Assembly (NCBI RefSeq): GCF_000787375.1
Contig: NZ_JRJU01000014.1
Coordinates: 1 to 64,000, forward strand
DNA: 64,000 nucleotides
Reading direction: 5' to 3'
Source of the DNA: Halalkalibacter okhensis
GTDB taxonomy: Bacteria > Bacillota > Bacilli > Bacillales > Bacillaceae_D
Shown: one piece after another, positions 34,572 through 43,012 of the stretch
Layout: each line of letters starts with the position of its first letter
Position numbering within the stretch: position 1 is the stretch's first letter
The notes under the pieces: generated by a model
The model's database searches: none
What the model was told of the DNA's origin: nothing
The model's input: only the letters and a program-made list of their open reading frames with translations
Made by a program: the position numbers and the translations under genes

Positions 34572-34997
34572 GTGATAACAAAAGACTGTATGAATTTAAC
34601 GAACTGCATATGTAAATCAGTAATTAAAATTGATAGGTTACAAAATAAAACGGATTGTACTTGTGAAAAAACAATCGTACCAATCATCTTATATAGTAAA
34701 GATTTCACACCACTCAAAGCTTTTGGAAATGTTGGAGATGTTGAAGATGATTGTTTTGGATGCTTTGAGACAAGTATTTTTAAAATAGAATACATTTGCA
34801 AAACAACTTGTTGTGGCAAATTGTCGTTATTACGTCCAATTGATGAGCATGGTTCTATAGCCAAAACGATATGTGAAACATTTCGTTTAGAGGAGACTGA
34901 TTTTTGTATAGATGTAAATTTTCATTGCTTTTGTGCCCTTCAACGATTATCAATGGCCCTAGTGAACAGACCTTTAGGTGGAATTATTCCAAAATAG
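34572..34997 (+). CDS. CotY/CotZ-like cysteine-rich spore coat protein
   Basis: This 141-residue protein matches the CotY/CotZ/ExsY family: DCTCEKTIVPIILYSKDFTPLKAFGNVGD, then DCFGCFETSIFKIEYICKTTCCGKLSLLRPID, and a C-terminal ETDFCIDVNFHCFCALQRLSMALVNRPL. These proteins form disulfide-linked crystalline layers in the outer coat, crust or exosporium. About 15 cysteines, no signal peptide. GTG start 34572 after AAGGGAG. It is the last gene of the operon with two ATP-grasp genes, linking those enzymes to the outer spore surface. Confidence 0.85.
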   Translation: MITKDCMNLTNCICKSVIKIDRLQNKTDCTCEKTIVPIILYSKDFTPLKAFGNVGDVEDDCFGCFETSIFKIEYICKTTCCGKLSLLRPIDEHGSIAKTICETFRLEETDFCIDVNFHCFCALQRLSMALVNRPLGGIIPK

Positions 34998-35070
34998 CTT
35001 AATCAATTTGAAAAAAATAATTTCACTCACTGTAATTTATTGGTGTTTTCTTATTTTTAAAGCAGTTAAC

Positions 35071-35110
35071 AAAAAGAAGGGATGACCAACGTAATGGTGG
35101 TCATCCCTTC
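35071..35110 (-). terminator. Terminator of the minus-strand micro-ORF array
   Basis: GAAGGGATGACCA (35076-35088) pairs perfectly with 35098-35110. The T-run (TTTTT) is only on the minus-strand side (AAAAA at 35071-35075), so it terminates leftward transcription from the repeat array. Confidence 0.75.
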
Positions 35111-35132
35111 AAACCAAACACCTTACTTTTCT

Positions 35133-35282
35133 CTATTCTCTGCGGCCGTATCGATTATTACGTTCCATAGACACCCCTCGTTTCATTTATGTTATAAATA
35201 ACATTCTTGAAAATTCTGGAATGTGTACAATAGAATCACCTCAAACATTTGAGAATCGATTAGCTTTACTAGTAGTACCCTA
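35133..35282 (-). repeat. Tandem unit 1 with two micro-ORFs
   Basis: First of three 142-146 bp direct repeats (conserved TGCGGCC landmark at 35141, 35283 and 35429). On the minus strand it holds a TTG micro-ORF (35230-35192, MYTFQNFQECYL) preceded by GAGGTGAT, and an ATG micro-ORF (35168-35133, MERNNRYGRRE) preceded by GAGGGGTGTCT. Between them lies the palindrome ATGTTATTTATAACAT. The unit is followed on the minus strand by the terminator at 35071-35110. Confidence 0.65.
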
Positions 35283-35428
35283 TGCGGTCGTAACGATTAT
35301 TGTCTTTCACAGACACCCCTCATTTCATTTATGTTATAACTAACACTCTTGAAATTCCTGGATCCTGTTCAACGCAATCACCTCATTAAAGGTTGATAAA
35401 ATCGTTCACATACTATTTAGTAACTCTC
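35269..35428 (-). repeat. Tandem unit 2 with two micro-ORFs
   Basis: On the minus strand: a TTG micro-ORF at 35372-35340 (MNRIQEFQEC) after GAGGTGATTGCG, then a GTG micro-ORF at 35310-35269 (MKDNNRYDRIGYY) after GAGGGGTGTCT. The spacing of both Shine-Dalgarno sequences equals that in unit 1. Confidence 0.6.
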
Positions 35429-35527
35429 TGCGGCCTTAACGATTATTGTCTTTCACAGACACCTCATTTCATTTTATGTTACAAAGAACATGTTTGAAAT
35501 ATTTGGACTGTGTACAACGCAATCACC
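35429..35527 (-). repeat. Tandem unit 3 with two micro-ORFs
   Basis: On the minus strand: a TTG micro-ORF at 35517-35479 (MYTVQIFQTCSL) after GAGGTGATTGCG, then a shortened GTG micro-ORF at 35456-35436 (MKDNNR) after GAGGTGTCT. The second peptide ends early through CGTTAA where unit 2 reads CGTTAC, so this copy may be decaying or the sequence may be non-coding. Confidence 0.55.
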
Positions 35528-35743
35528 TCATTAGAGTTGATCAAATCGTTCATCGAATCGATGAAGTTGGTGAATGGTGTGTGAGAAGCAATAACTGCTC
35601 CTCGGTTATTATGATGTCCGGCTTAGAAAAGAATATGCTCCTTTTTAACAACTTTTTTCTTGCTCCTGGTAAAAAGCATGATTTTTTCAGATTTGGACAA
35701 CCTGAAGTTGTAGATGTCAATTCGTTTGAAGGGAGAATTTGCG

Positions 35744-36009
35744 ATGTCAGAACATCATAATAATCAAATGGGATTCAACGACATAAAACAAGTAGAGATG
35801 TCTTGTTATCTGCGGAACATATGGTCGGGCAGGCAACAAGAAGTATGGATGAGGAGCAACTTGAAGCAGCAACGAATGCACTAAATGATGCAAAAACTCA
35901 ATTACAAAAAGCAATGGCCCACCAAACCGGCGTAGACGAAGCATTTTTTGAAATGTCCCAAGAATTAATTGCAAAAGCGGACCATCAATTGAAGGAAGCG
36001 AAAGAATAG
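35744..36009 (+). CDS. DUF2564 family small helical protein, split by a -1 frameshift
   Basis: The start MSEHHNNQMGFNDIKQVEMS (ATG 35744, RBS GAAGGGAG) and the continuation LSAEHMVGQATRSMDEEQLEAATNALNDAKTQLQ are the two halves of a DUF2564-type protein of about 88 residues. The frame is lost near 35801-35807 (TCTTGTTATC); one extra T gives SCLSAEHMVG. The family is common in Bacillaceae, predicted helical and of unknown function. A mutation or a base-calling error is possible. Confidence 0.6.
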
Positions 36010-36020
36010 ACTATACGTAC

Positions 36021-36060
36021 AAAAAGGACGCATTCTTAATAAAAGGGAGCGTCCTTTTGG
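36021..36060. terminator. Bidirectional terminator
   Basis: AAAAGGACGC (36022-36031) pairs with GCGTCCTTTT (36049-36058) between convergent genes. Confidence 0.75.
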
Positions 36061-36066
36061 TTTATA

Positions 36067-36375
36067 TTATTTATTTTCAGGATGATCAAGTTGTTCAAAC
36101 TTAGGGTTAGAAAAATGTAAATAACCTAAATCTTCATCATAATCAATCGTCATGCCATCTAGATACCAAAAGTCATCATTATTGACAAAGAATGTAATTC
36201 CCTGTTTTGTAACTTGATACGAAGTTGGCGTTGGTTGTTCTTTAATGACACCAACAGAAAATCCACCAGAGCCAACTCCACCAACTCTAACAAAGAGTCT
36301 GAGTGAATCGCCTTGTATTAATGGTATTTCTTTTATATATAAAGAAACAGCTGAATCAGTTATCGTTAGATGCAA
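36067..36375 (-). CDS. HesB/IscA-like family protein (YneR type)
   Basis: This 102-residue protein follows the HesB-like fold: MHLTITDSAVSLYIKEI, LRLFVRVGGVGSGGFSVGVI, ITFFVNNDDFWYLDGMTIDY, LHFSNPKF. The cysteines of IscA-type iron-sulfur scaffold proteins are absent, as in Bacillus YneR, so cluster binding is unlikely. A monocistronic gene convergent with the DUF2564 gene. Confidence 0.8.
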   Translation of the reverse strand: MHLTITDSAVSLYIKEIPLIQGDSLRLFVRVGGVGSGGFSVGVIKEQPTPTSYQVTKQGITFFVNNDDFWYLDGMTIDYDEDLGYLHFSNPKFEQLDHPENK

Positions 36376-36518
36376 TTGTATTACCCCCTTCGTAAAAACA
36401 ATATCATAGTAGGTGAGATTTATCTATAATTTGCTAAATAGTGCAGGAAAAACGATTCGTTTGGCGAAATAAAATATGGATAAATTATTATTATACAGAA
36501 AAGGTGGATCATTAAAAT

Positions 36519-38036
36519 ATGACAGAACAAATAAAAAAACTCGAATCAGAATTCAGACAATATGTAAAGAAGATGCAGGATTATGGACAAGCGCTTGCTC
36601 TTTTAGCTTGGGACTCCCGAACAGGTGCTCCGAAAAAAGGAGTAGCCCAACGTTCAGAAGTCATTGGTACTTTGTCGTCAGAAGTATTTGCTATGTCTAC
36701 TTCAGAAGAAATGGATCATTTTTTAAAAGCGCTACGTGAAGAATATACATACGTTGAATTATCTGATATTACAAAAAAGACCGTTGATGAATGCTTTAAG
36801 ACATATGAACGAAATGTTAAGATCCCGAAAGATGAATTTAAAGAATATGTGATGCTTCAGTCACAATCTGAGTCATTATGGGAAGAAGCAAAGAATAAGG
36901 CTGATTTTGAATTGTTCCGTCCGAATTTAGAAAAATTAGTAGAATTTAAGAAGAAATTTGTTGGCTATTGGGGGTATGAGAGCCATCCATACAACACGTT
37001 GTTAGATGATTATGAGCCAGGTGTGTTCGTTGATACAATTGATAAGGTGTTTGGCGAGTTGAGAGATCAACTCATTCCTTTAGTCAAAGGGGTAATGGAG
37101 TCCTCTCATCAACCACGAACAGATTTTATTTATAAATCGTTTCCTAAAGAAAAACAACAGGCATTAAGCCTAGATATCTTAAAAGAAATCGGCTATGATT
37201 TCGAAGCGGGGCGCCTAGATGAGACCGTTCACCCGTTTGCGATTGGAATTAACCCGAATGATGTTCGTGTTACAACAAAGTACAATGAAGAGGATTTTCG
37301 TGTTGCTTTATTTGGAACAATTCATGAAGGAGGTCATGCTCTATATGAACAAAATGTATCACAAGATCTAATCGGAACGCCACTTGCAGCTGGTACTTCT
37401 ATGGGGATTCATGAATCACAATCCCTTTTCTGGGAGAAATTTGTTGGAAAGAATTTTGGTTTTTGGGAGCGGAATTATGACTTGTTAAAAAACCATTCAA
37501 ATGGTCAGTTTGATCATGTTCCTTTAGAAGATTTTTATTTTGCTGTAAACCAAGCAAAACAATCTCTCATTCGGATCGAAAGTGATGAGTTAACTTATTG
37601 TTTACATATCATTTTACGTTATGAACTTGAAAAAGCTTTAATGGAAGATAAAATTACAGTTGCTGAACTTCCGCAAGTTTGGAATGACAAAATGGAGGAA
37701 TATTTAGGTATCCGTCCAACTCATGATGGCGAGGGAGTTCTTCAGGATGTCCATTGGTCATTTGGAGCATTTGGCTACTTTCCATCGTATGCACTAGGGT
37801 ATATTTATTCAGCTCAATTGAAAGAAGCGATGGAAAAAGATTTACCCAACTTTAATGAGTTAGTGAAAACAGGGGAGTTTGCTCCTATTCGTGAATGGTT
37901 AACCAAAAAGGTACACCAATACGGAAAAACGAAGAAACCAGCTGAAATCATTCAAGATATTACAGGTGGAGGAATTGATTCTAAGCCACTTGTTCGTTAT
38001 CTTGAAGAAAAATATCGAAGACTGTACAAGTTTTAA
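36519..38036 (+). CDS. ypwA: Carboxypeptidase Taq (M32 metallocarboxypeptidase)
   Basis: This 505-residue enzyme has the M32 zinc motif HEGGH in LFGTIHEGGHALYEQN, downstream ligand and family motifs GIHESQSLFWE, the HPFAIGINPNDVRVTTKY signature and HWSFGAFGYFPSYALGYIYSAQL. It releases C-terminal amino acids with broad specificity except before proline; it is cytosolic. The length is typical of the family. AAGGTGGATC precedes ATG 36519. Equivalent to B. subtilis YpwA. Confidence 0.93.
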   Translation: MTEQIKKLESEFRQYVKKMQDYGQALALLAWDSRTGAPKKGVAQRSEVIGTLSSEVFAMSTSEEMDHFLKALREEYTYVELSDITKKTVDECFKTYERNVKIPKDEFKEYVMLQSQSESLWEEAKNKADFELFRPNLEKLVEFKKKFVGYWGYESHPYNTLLDDYEPGVFVDTIDKVFGELRDQLIPLVKGVMESSHQPRTDFIYKSFPKEKQQALSLDILKEIGYDFEAGRLDETVHPFAIGINPNDVRVTTKYNEEDFRVALFGTIHEGGHALYEQNVSQDLIGTPLAAGTSMGIHESQSLFWEKFVGKNFGFWERNYDLLKNHSNGQFDHVPLEDFYFAVNQAKQSLIRIESDELTYCLHIILRYELEKALMEDKITVAELPQVWNDKMEEYLGIRPTHDGEGVLQDVHWSFGAFGYFPSYALGYIYSAQLKEAMEKDLPNFNELVKTGEFAPIREWLTKKVHQYGKTKKPAEIIQDITGGGIDSKPLVRYLEEKYRRLYKF

Positions 38037-38106
38037 TGAATATGGTTGAACGTTCGTTATTTTGGCAATACTACTCACACAATCTTTAGTTGGAGTGAAA
38101 TAGCGA

Positions 38107-38406
38107 ATGCGTATAGTAGAATTGTATCCAAAGGAAGAATGCAGTGTAGTATCACTTGATTCGGACCTACAAACATATTTTCATGGTGAGGCGAAAGTGC
38201 TTAGTTTGACAGTTCAAGAAAAGAAATATAGTTTTATTTGCCACCAAGAAGGTGTGCAAGTAAAGAACAATGAAGTCAAGGCATTATATGGTCCGGCTAT
38301 AGTTTGCAACGAATCCTTGCAAAGCCTAACAGAAGAGGAAGCATCTCTTGTTCAACGTTACATGAATGAGTATCAGTTTGATTTATCTAATATTTCGTTG
38401 CAATAA
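38107..38406 (+). CDS. Conserved-looking hypothetical protein (99 aa)
   Basis: MRIVELYPKEECSVVSLDSDLQTYFHGEAKVLSL... is an acidic, beta-rich protein with no membrane segment, ending in a helical EEEASLVQRYMNEYQFDLSN. GGAGTGAAATAGCG lies before the ATG and a strong terminator follows. It is 70 bp after ypwA and may be co-transcribed. I do not recognise the family. Confidence 0.6.
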   Translation: MRIVELYPKEECSVVSLDSDLQTYFHGEAKVLSLTVQEKKYSFICHQEGVQVKNNEVKALYGPAIVCNESLQSLTEEEASLVQRYMNEYQFDLSNISLQ

Positions 38407-38430
38407 AGTTACTATATAAAAGAGAGTTCA

Positions 38431-38483
38431 AAAATGGAGGTAACGATCAGGGAATAGAACCCCTAGTCGTTGCCTCATTTTTT
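38431..38483 (+). terminator. Terminator
   Basis: A long imperfect stem AATGGAGGTAACGA with TCGTTGCCTCATT, an inner CAGGG/CCCCTAG pairing and six T. Confidence 0.75.
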
Positions 38484-38604
38484 GGTGGATTTTTTTGCGG
38501 ATTTTACATTTTTATTCAAGTGTTATTGTACATACTAAAATGCATTTCTATAAATGAAAATATACCAGCATCAAATAAAGCTCTTTTATTTTAGATGAAA
38601 TGAA

Positions 38605-38760
38605 TCATCTAAGCTGTCGGCCATTTTAATTAATAATTATCATTACTTGATGTTTTAATGTCTTTTAAAAATAGACACTACGGTTGGGTAGTTGTCGTTT
38701 CGCGACTTTAAGCAATGAATATGATGGTATCACCGTAAATATTAGTTAAATCGTTATATC
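38605..38760 (+). repeat. Upstream element shared with 44690-44815
   Basis: This stretch before the kelch-like gene is a diverged copy of that before the polybasic-fusion gene at 44858. Both share CATCTAA-x-CTGTCG, AAATAGACA, TTGTC(C)GTTTCG and an identical 24-bp core (38717-38740 and 44773-44796) including GATGGTATCACCGTAAAT, then TTAGTT. It is probably a common promoter/regulatory region. No sigma-K pattern at the ideal position was certain. The remainder of 38484-38894 shows nothing else. Confidence 0.55.
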
Positions 38761-38894
38761 TAAATACATTTAATTTATTTTTAGAAAGATAGGGGGTATA
38801 TGAAGGGAAAAGAAAGAGTGGCTTCTTTTACGGAATAAGAGCGTACTTAAAGGTGCTCAAATTAATTAGACCTAACACTAAGGAGAGGTTTTTT

Positions 38895-40088
38895 ATGAGA
38901 ATAAATTGGGAAAAGTCTACTAGTTTACCTTTAGGTATAGAGGAAACTTTTTTTGGTATGTTAAATAATAAATTAATTTATTTGTGTGGATTTAATGGAG
39001 GAATAGCTAATTCCTTCACGGGCACCGACAAGGATACAAAAGCTGAAAAATACATTAGAGGGTTCAAAAATGAGGGTTATTACCTAGATTTGAATAATAT
39101 AACCCATACGTGGAAAAGCATACCGAATTTCCCTAGCACAGAGAGGCAAGGAGGTAGAACTGTCTGTATTGACAACACCATGTATTGTTATGGTGGTTTC
39201 GCTTATACGCCAGTAAGGAATCCTGGTCCATTAACTAATTATAAGAAAAAACAAGCTTTCCGCACGTTACAAGACGGATATGCACTTAATTATACAGACA
39301 ATCAATGGATATGGAGTGAATTACCAAATTTACCTACCAGTATGAGTGGGTTCGGGATGACAAAAATAAACAATTATATTTATATATGTTGCGGTGCACA
39401 TAGAGAGCCACATTATAATTGTCCTAATTTAATGGTCAAAGTTAAGTCAAAAAACAATGAAAACATCGAAATTGGAAGGACATTATATAGATTAGATATT
39501 AATAACTTAGATAAGGGATGGCAAGAATATGATACCTTTCCGGGTACTCTAAGGTTTAATCCCGCCATGACAAGCATTGGTGATGATATTTATATTATCG
39601 GAGGAATATATCCAAACCAGAGTTGGATTAGCAAGAAAGACATATCAAAGCGTTATTTTAATATCAATGATAATTGGAAATATAATACAGTTACCAAAAA
39701 GTGGTCTTTAATTAAAAGTAATATTTATAATGGTCTAAGTAATTGGGGACCATGTAATGATGAAATAGTTTATAAAGACCGTTATATTATCCTTATTGGG
39801 GGATATTCGTATAGATATTTTATGGAAATGAACAAACGTGTGAAAAATTCTTTGTATAATGGTAAGTTTTCAAATAAAATATTTATCTATGATACTGTTA
39901 CTGAAACATGTAATAGTGATAACACTTTATTTTGTAAAATTAATGCGCCAGATTATATTGTTCGTAATAACAAAATTTACTTGATAGGTGGAGAATCTGT
40001 AAAATACCAATTCGAAGACGAATACTTTGGAAAACATTCAGATGTTTTCGCAATTGGGGATATAGTAAATCTACCAAAGAAAAATTAA
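38895..40088 (+). CDS. Kelch-repeat beta-propeller protein
   Basis: This 397-residue protein starts at ATG 38895 after AAGGAGAGG. It has five or six kelch-type blades: NKLIYLCGFNGG, NTMYCYGGFAYTP, NYIYICCGAHREP, DDIYIIGGIYPNQ, RYIILIGGYSYRY and NKIYLIGGESVKY, each followed by Trp or aromatic-rich segments such as TKKWSLIKSN. No signal peptide. Kelch propellers bind proteins or sugars; galactose oxidase-type catalysis is not indicated. Codon use is very AT-rich and it sits near the Pse cluster with a shared upstream element, which suggests a related surface function and possible transfer. Confidence 0.7.
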   Translation: MRINWEKSTSLPLGIEETFFGMLNNKLIYLCGFNGGIANSFTGTDKDTKAEKYIRGFKNEGYYLDLNNITHTWKSIPNFPSTERQGGRTVCIDNTMYCYGGFAYTPVRNPGPLTNYKKKQAFRTLQDGYALNYTDNQWIWSELPNLPTSMSGFGMTKINNYIYICCGAHREPHYNCPNLMVKVKSKNNENIEIGRTLYRLDINNLDKGWQEYDTFPGTLRFNPAMTSIGDDIYIIGGIYPNQSWISKKDISKRYFNINDNWKYNTVTKKWSLIKSNIYNGLSNWGPCNDEIVYKDRYIILIGGYSYRYFMEMNKRVKNSLYNGKFSNKIFIYDTVTETCNSDNTLFCKINAPDYIVRNNKIYLIGGESVKYQFEDEYFGKHSDVFAIGDIVNLPKKN

Positions 40089-40138
40089 GAAGATCATGCG
40101 CGAATAGACGATTTTATAAATCAAAGTCTGGTTTACGC

Positions 40139-40261
40139 ATGAAACGATTAAGTTCAGTATTATTAATTATCTCATTTTTATTTATTATGACTATATTCAC
40201 CGATATGGGAGGAGAAGTCATTCCACTGTTTATTGAAGAGATTGAATCCTTACCACATTAG
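40139..40261 (+). CDS. Putative 40-residue exported or membrane peptide
   Basis: ATG 40139 gives MKRLSSVLLIISFLFIMTIF followed by TDMGGEVIPLFIEEIESLPH: a signal-like hydrophobic N-terminus and an acidic tail. The RBS is poor (AAAGTCTGG). Its last codons form the left arm of the terminator that follows. Unknown; could be spurious. Confidence 0.35.
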   Translation: MKRLSSVLLIISFLFIMTIFTDMGGEVIPLFIEEIESLPH

Positions 40262-40273
40262 ATTCAATCTCTT
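40236..40273. terminator. Bidirectional terminator
   Basis: AAGAGATTGAATC pairs with GATTCAATCTCTT around the two convergent stops (small ORF and YwaF). Confidence 0.75.
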
Positions 40274-40980
40274 TTAAAACGTTTATCTTTTAGTAAGAAT
40301 GGCAGATACAGAAGGAGAAACATGATGAAAGCAATAACCTCAAGGGAAAGAATATACCAAGGGTAAGGTCCTAGAGCATCAAGAATACTTGGATTCTGTG
40401 GTTTTCGAGCAAGAAACATATAGTTAGCACCGGTTGCGATATTTGTTACAAATGCAATAAATGCAAATATGTTTAATACAAAAAAAGATTTAAAAACGGA
40501 CTTAAGTGTTATGATAGCCTCTTCTACCCAAACCATATATAGAATGGATAAGATAATGGCAAAATGAGCAATAAAAAAATGCAGAAATCGAAAATGTGGG
40601 AATGTATAAAATAAATCAGGTGTGATGAGTGCTTGTAACGCCCCTGCCAAACCGAAAAAATAGACCACTTCAAATATGGTACGCCACTTCGTAAAAAGCA
40701 TTACTATGCACATATAGAGGCTAATTGTACATAGTTGTAGTGGTAAATTAAAGCGAATATCCCAGATCCCGACCGAAATACTCCATTTTATGATACTTAT
40801 TTCTGATAAGACTAAAGTAGTAAATAATATCAAGCGACCAAACTTAGTAATAAATGGTGACTTTCGAAATGAAAAAAGCAAGAGAAGAAGGATAATGAAA
40901 ATAATCAAAGTCGCGATATGAACTGGAGAAAGAAAAAGGGAATCACTCGTATAAGCTCCTCGTTCAAAAATAGATGACAC
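40264..40980 (-). CDS. YwaF-like integral membrane protein (TIGR02206)
   Basis: This 238-residue protein has about seven membrane segments. Family motifs: NLPLQLCTISLYMCI, FFGLAGALQALITPD, HFRFLHFFIAHFAII, GANYMFLARKPQNPSILDALGPYPWYI. This is the TIGR02206 group (B. subtilis YwaF), a conserved Firmicute membrane family of unknown role. GGAGGAATGATGTG upstream; the KapD-like gene lies 41 bp upstream on the same strand. Confidence 0.85.
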   Translation of the reverse strand: MSSIFERGAYTSDSLFLSPVHIATLIIFIILLLLLFSFRKSPFITKFGRLILFTTLVLSEISIIKWSISVGIWDIRFNLPLQLCTISLYMCIVMLFTKWRTIFEVVYFFGLAGALQALITPDLFYTFPHFRFLHFFIAHFAIILSILYMVWVEEAIITLKSVFKSFFVLNIFAFIAFVTNIATGANYMFLARKPQNPSILDALGPYPWYILSLEVIAFIMFLLLYLPFLLKDKRFKRD

Positions 40981-41021
40981 ATCATTCCTCCTATATTTGT
41001 CTGTTTTCTAAGTTGGTTTGT

Positions 41022-41672
41022 TCATCGAGCTTGGTGATCTGGTCGGTGTCTTTTATTCGTTTGATTAGTATGTTGAAATCTCGACCTCTTGTATTTTTTA
41101 AATTGGTTATGGATTTCTTTTTCAGATAATGTATTTTTTTCTAATACAATTCGGTCACTAAATTTAATGAAGAGTTCGGCCGTATTAATGGCATCATCAA
41201 TTCCTCTGTGCGCTTTTCCAGTTGGGTCGATTCCAGCAATCTTTAGAGCATTTTTTAACCCTATTTGATTGTTCGAGTCAGCCGTTATTAATTTTCCGAT
41301 CGGCTTTTGAATGTCATTGTAATTTTTTAACCAATGTAAGTTGAGTTTGTTTTGAGCAGCTTGGTTAATGAAGTGTGCCTTATCGTTTTTTCCCCATGAG
41401 CATAAATAATAATCTTCTCCAAGCCAATTAGCAAATTGTTGAATAGCTTCTTCAAACGGAATCGCTTTAGATACATCCTCTTCTTTCATTTTTATAAATT
41501 TCCTTGTGCTTTTTGTGATATGACCCCGCTTTGGTAAGATATATAGTTGAAATTCATCGATAATTTCTTTTTTATCTAAGTGAACTTTACAAGCTCCAAT
41601 TTCAACTATTTCACTAGGCTGACCTTTTCTAAATCGCTTGATGAGTTCGAGATCAAATATTATGACTACCAA
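41022..41672 (-). CDS. DEDDh 3'-5' exonuclease (KapD-like)
   Basis: This 216-residue protein has exonuclease motifs IIFDLEL (ExoI), CSWGKNDKAHF (ExoII region) and KAHRGIDDAINTAEL (ExoIII H-x4-D). It resembles B. subtilis KapD, an exonuclease-fold protein reported to inhibit the KinA pathway into sporulation. The C-terminus carries an extra basic, Gln/Asn/Arg-rich tail. It lies upstream of YwaF and is probably co-transcribed. Confidence 0.75.
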   Translation of the reverse strand: MVVIIFDLELIKRFRKGQPSEIVEIGACKVHLDKKEIIDEFQLYILPKRGHITKSTRKFIKMKEEDVSKAIPFEEAIQQFANWLGEDYYLCSWGKNDKAHFINQAAQNKLNLHWLKNYNDIQKPIGKLITADSNNQIGLKNALKIAGIDPTGKAHRGIDDAINTAELFIKFSDRIVLEKNTLSEKEIHNQFKKYKRSRFQHTNQTNKRHRPDHQAR

Positions 41673-41795
41673 CTAAAAATCATCCTTTCATTCAATTAAT
41701 TATATTTTGTGCGTTAAGACTCTTTCACATACAGACGATACGATATTGCTTTCTTTTTTTAGTAAGTTAAAGCTTAGTGGTCTTAAAATAATTCA

Positions 41796-41823
41796 CACAT
41801 ACGGCTTATCTTGCATATAAAAA
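41796..41823 (+). promoter_or_regulatory. Possible sigma-K promoter of the Pse cluster
   Basis: AC (41796-41797), 16 bp, then CATATAAAA (41814-41822), one mismatch from the sigma-K -10 CATAnnnTA. It would place the surface-sugar operon in the late mother cell. Weak support. Confidence 0.35.
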
Positions 41824-41908
41824 ATATAGAATATTCTTGGCAAGGATAAGTAAAATGTGAGAGAAATAATTTGGAGGGTTATATTTCTTTAATAAAGGAG
41901 ATTGAATA

Positions 41909-43012
41909 TTGAATATTTGCATTCGTGTAGATGCATCTAGTGAAATAGGAACAGGTCATGTCATGAGGTGCCTTACTCTTGCAGAGGAACTAAAAATGCA
42001 TGGGGCACAAGTTTCGTTCATTTCTCGTGACCTACAAGGAAATCTCATTGATTATGTGGCAGCCAGAAGTTTTATGATTTACCCCCTGGAGCCCCCAATC
42101 TCAAATCATTTCCAGGTTGATAATACCATTAAACATGCTTCCTGGCTAGCAGTTGATACAAAAACTGATGTAATGCAGACTAAGTCTATTATTGAAAAAC
42201 AGGATCATAAGGTGGATTGGCTTATTATTGATCACTATGGGATTGGTGAAGAGTGGGAACGCCAACTTCGGCCATCTGTAAATAAGATAATGGTTATTGA
42301 TGACCTTGCTGATAGAGCTCATGATTGTGATGTTCTACTAGATCAGAATTATTATGGAAAAATGTATGAAAGATATAAAGGGCTTGTACCTAATACTTGT
42401 GTGAAATTATTGGGTCCTGGCTATGCATTGTTACGCCCAGAATTTAAAAGTGCAAGGAAGTATGTAAAAGAACGTGATGGGAAGATAAAAAGGATCCTGA
42501 TTTTTTTCGGTGGGAGTGATCCTACGGATGAAACAACCAAAGCTATAGAAGCAATAAGAAAACTAAATAAACCTAATATTTCAATAGATGTTGTCACGGG
42601 CAAATCAAATAAAAATATAGATAAATTAAGATTGATGTGTAAGGAACTAGAGTATTGTACCTTTCACTGTCAAATTGATTATATGGCTAAATTAATGGCA
42701 GAAGCAGATCTTTCAATTGGTGCAGGAGGAAGTACTACTTGGGAGCGATGTTATTTAGGGTTGCCAACAATTGTAGTAATTACTGCAGATAACCAAGAAG
42801 CTATAGTTCGAGAATTAGAAAAAAAAGGTTGTGGATGGTGCTTAGGAAAATCACAGAATGTTACTACATTAGATATTTTGAATAAACTCAAAAAAATTCT
42901 TAATACTCCTTCAATAGTAAAAGAAGTTTCCTACTTGACACTAGCTGTAATGAAAGAGGTATCGAAAAGTCACTCCGTTGTTTCGCATTTGATATGGGGG
43001 AGGAAAATATGA
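41909..43012 (+). CDS. pseG: PseG/SpsG: UDP-2,4-diacetamido-2,4,6-trideoxy-beta-L-altropyranose hydrolase
   Basis: This 367-residue GT-B-like hydrolase removes UDP from the nucleotide sugar in pseudaminic acid synthesis. Motifs: IRVDASSEIGTGHVMRCLTLAEEL at the N-terminus (glycine loop and catalytic His), WLIIDHYGI, ILIFFGGSDPTDET, and SIGAGGSTTWERCYLGLPTIV. TTG start after AAAGGAG (8 nt). It overlaps pseH by four bases (ATGA), so translation is coupled. First gene of the cluster. Confidence 0.9.
   Translation: MNICIRVDASSEIGTGHVMRCLTLAEELKMHGAQVSFISRDLQGNLIDYVAARSFMIYPLEPPISNHFQVDNTIKHASWLAVDTKTDVMQTKSIIEKQDHKVDWLIIDHYGIGEEWERQLRPSVNKIMVIDDLADRAHDCDVLLDQNYYGKMYERYKGLVPNTCVKLLGPGYALLRPEFKSARKYVKERDGKIKRILIFFGGSDPTDETTKAIEAIRKLNKPNISIDVVTGKSNKNIDKLRLMCKELEYCTFHCQIDYMAKLMAEADLSIGAGGSTTWERCYLGLPTIVVITADNQEAIVRELEKKGCGWCLGKSQNVTTLDILNKLKKILNTPSIVKEVSYLTLAVMKEVSKSHSVVSHLIWGRKI

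Noticed and set aside
35446-35760. 105-residue plus-strand ORF through repeat unit 3
   Set aside because: It has no ribosome binding site, its start lies in the tandem repeat, and its end overlaps the RBS and start of the DUF2564 gene. Units 1 and 2 have stops in the same phase.
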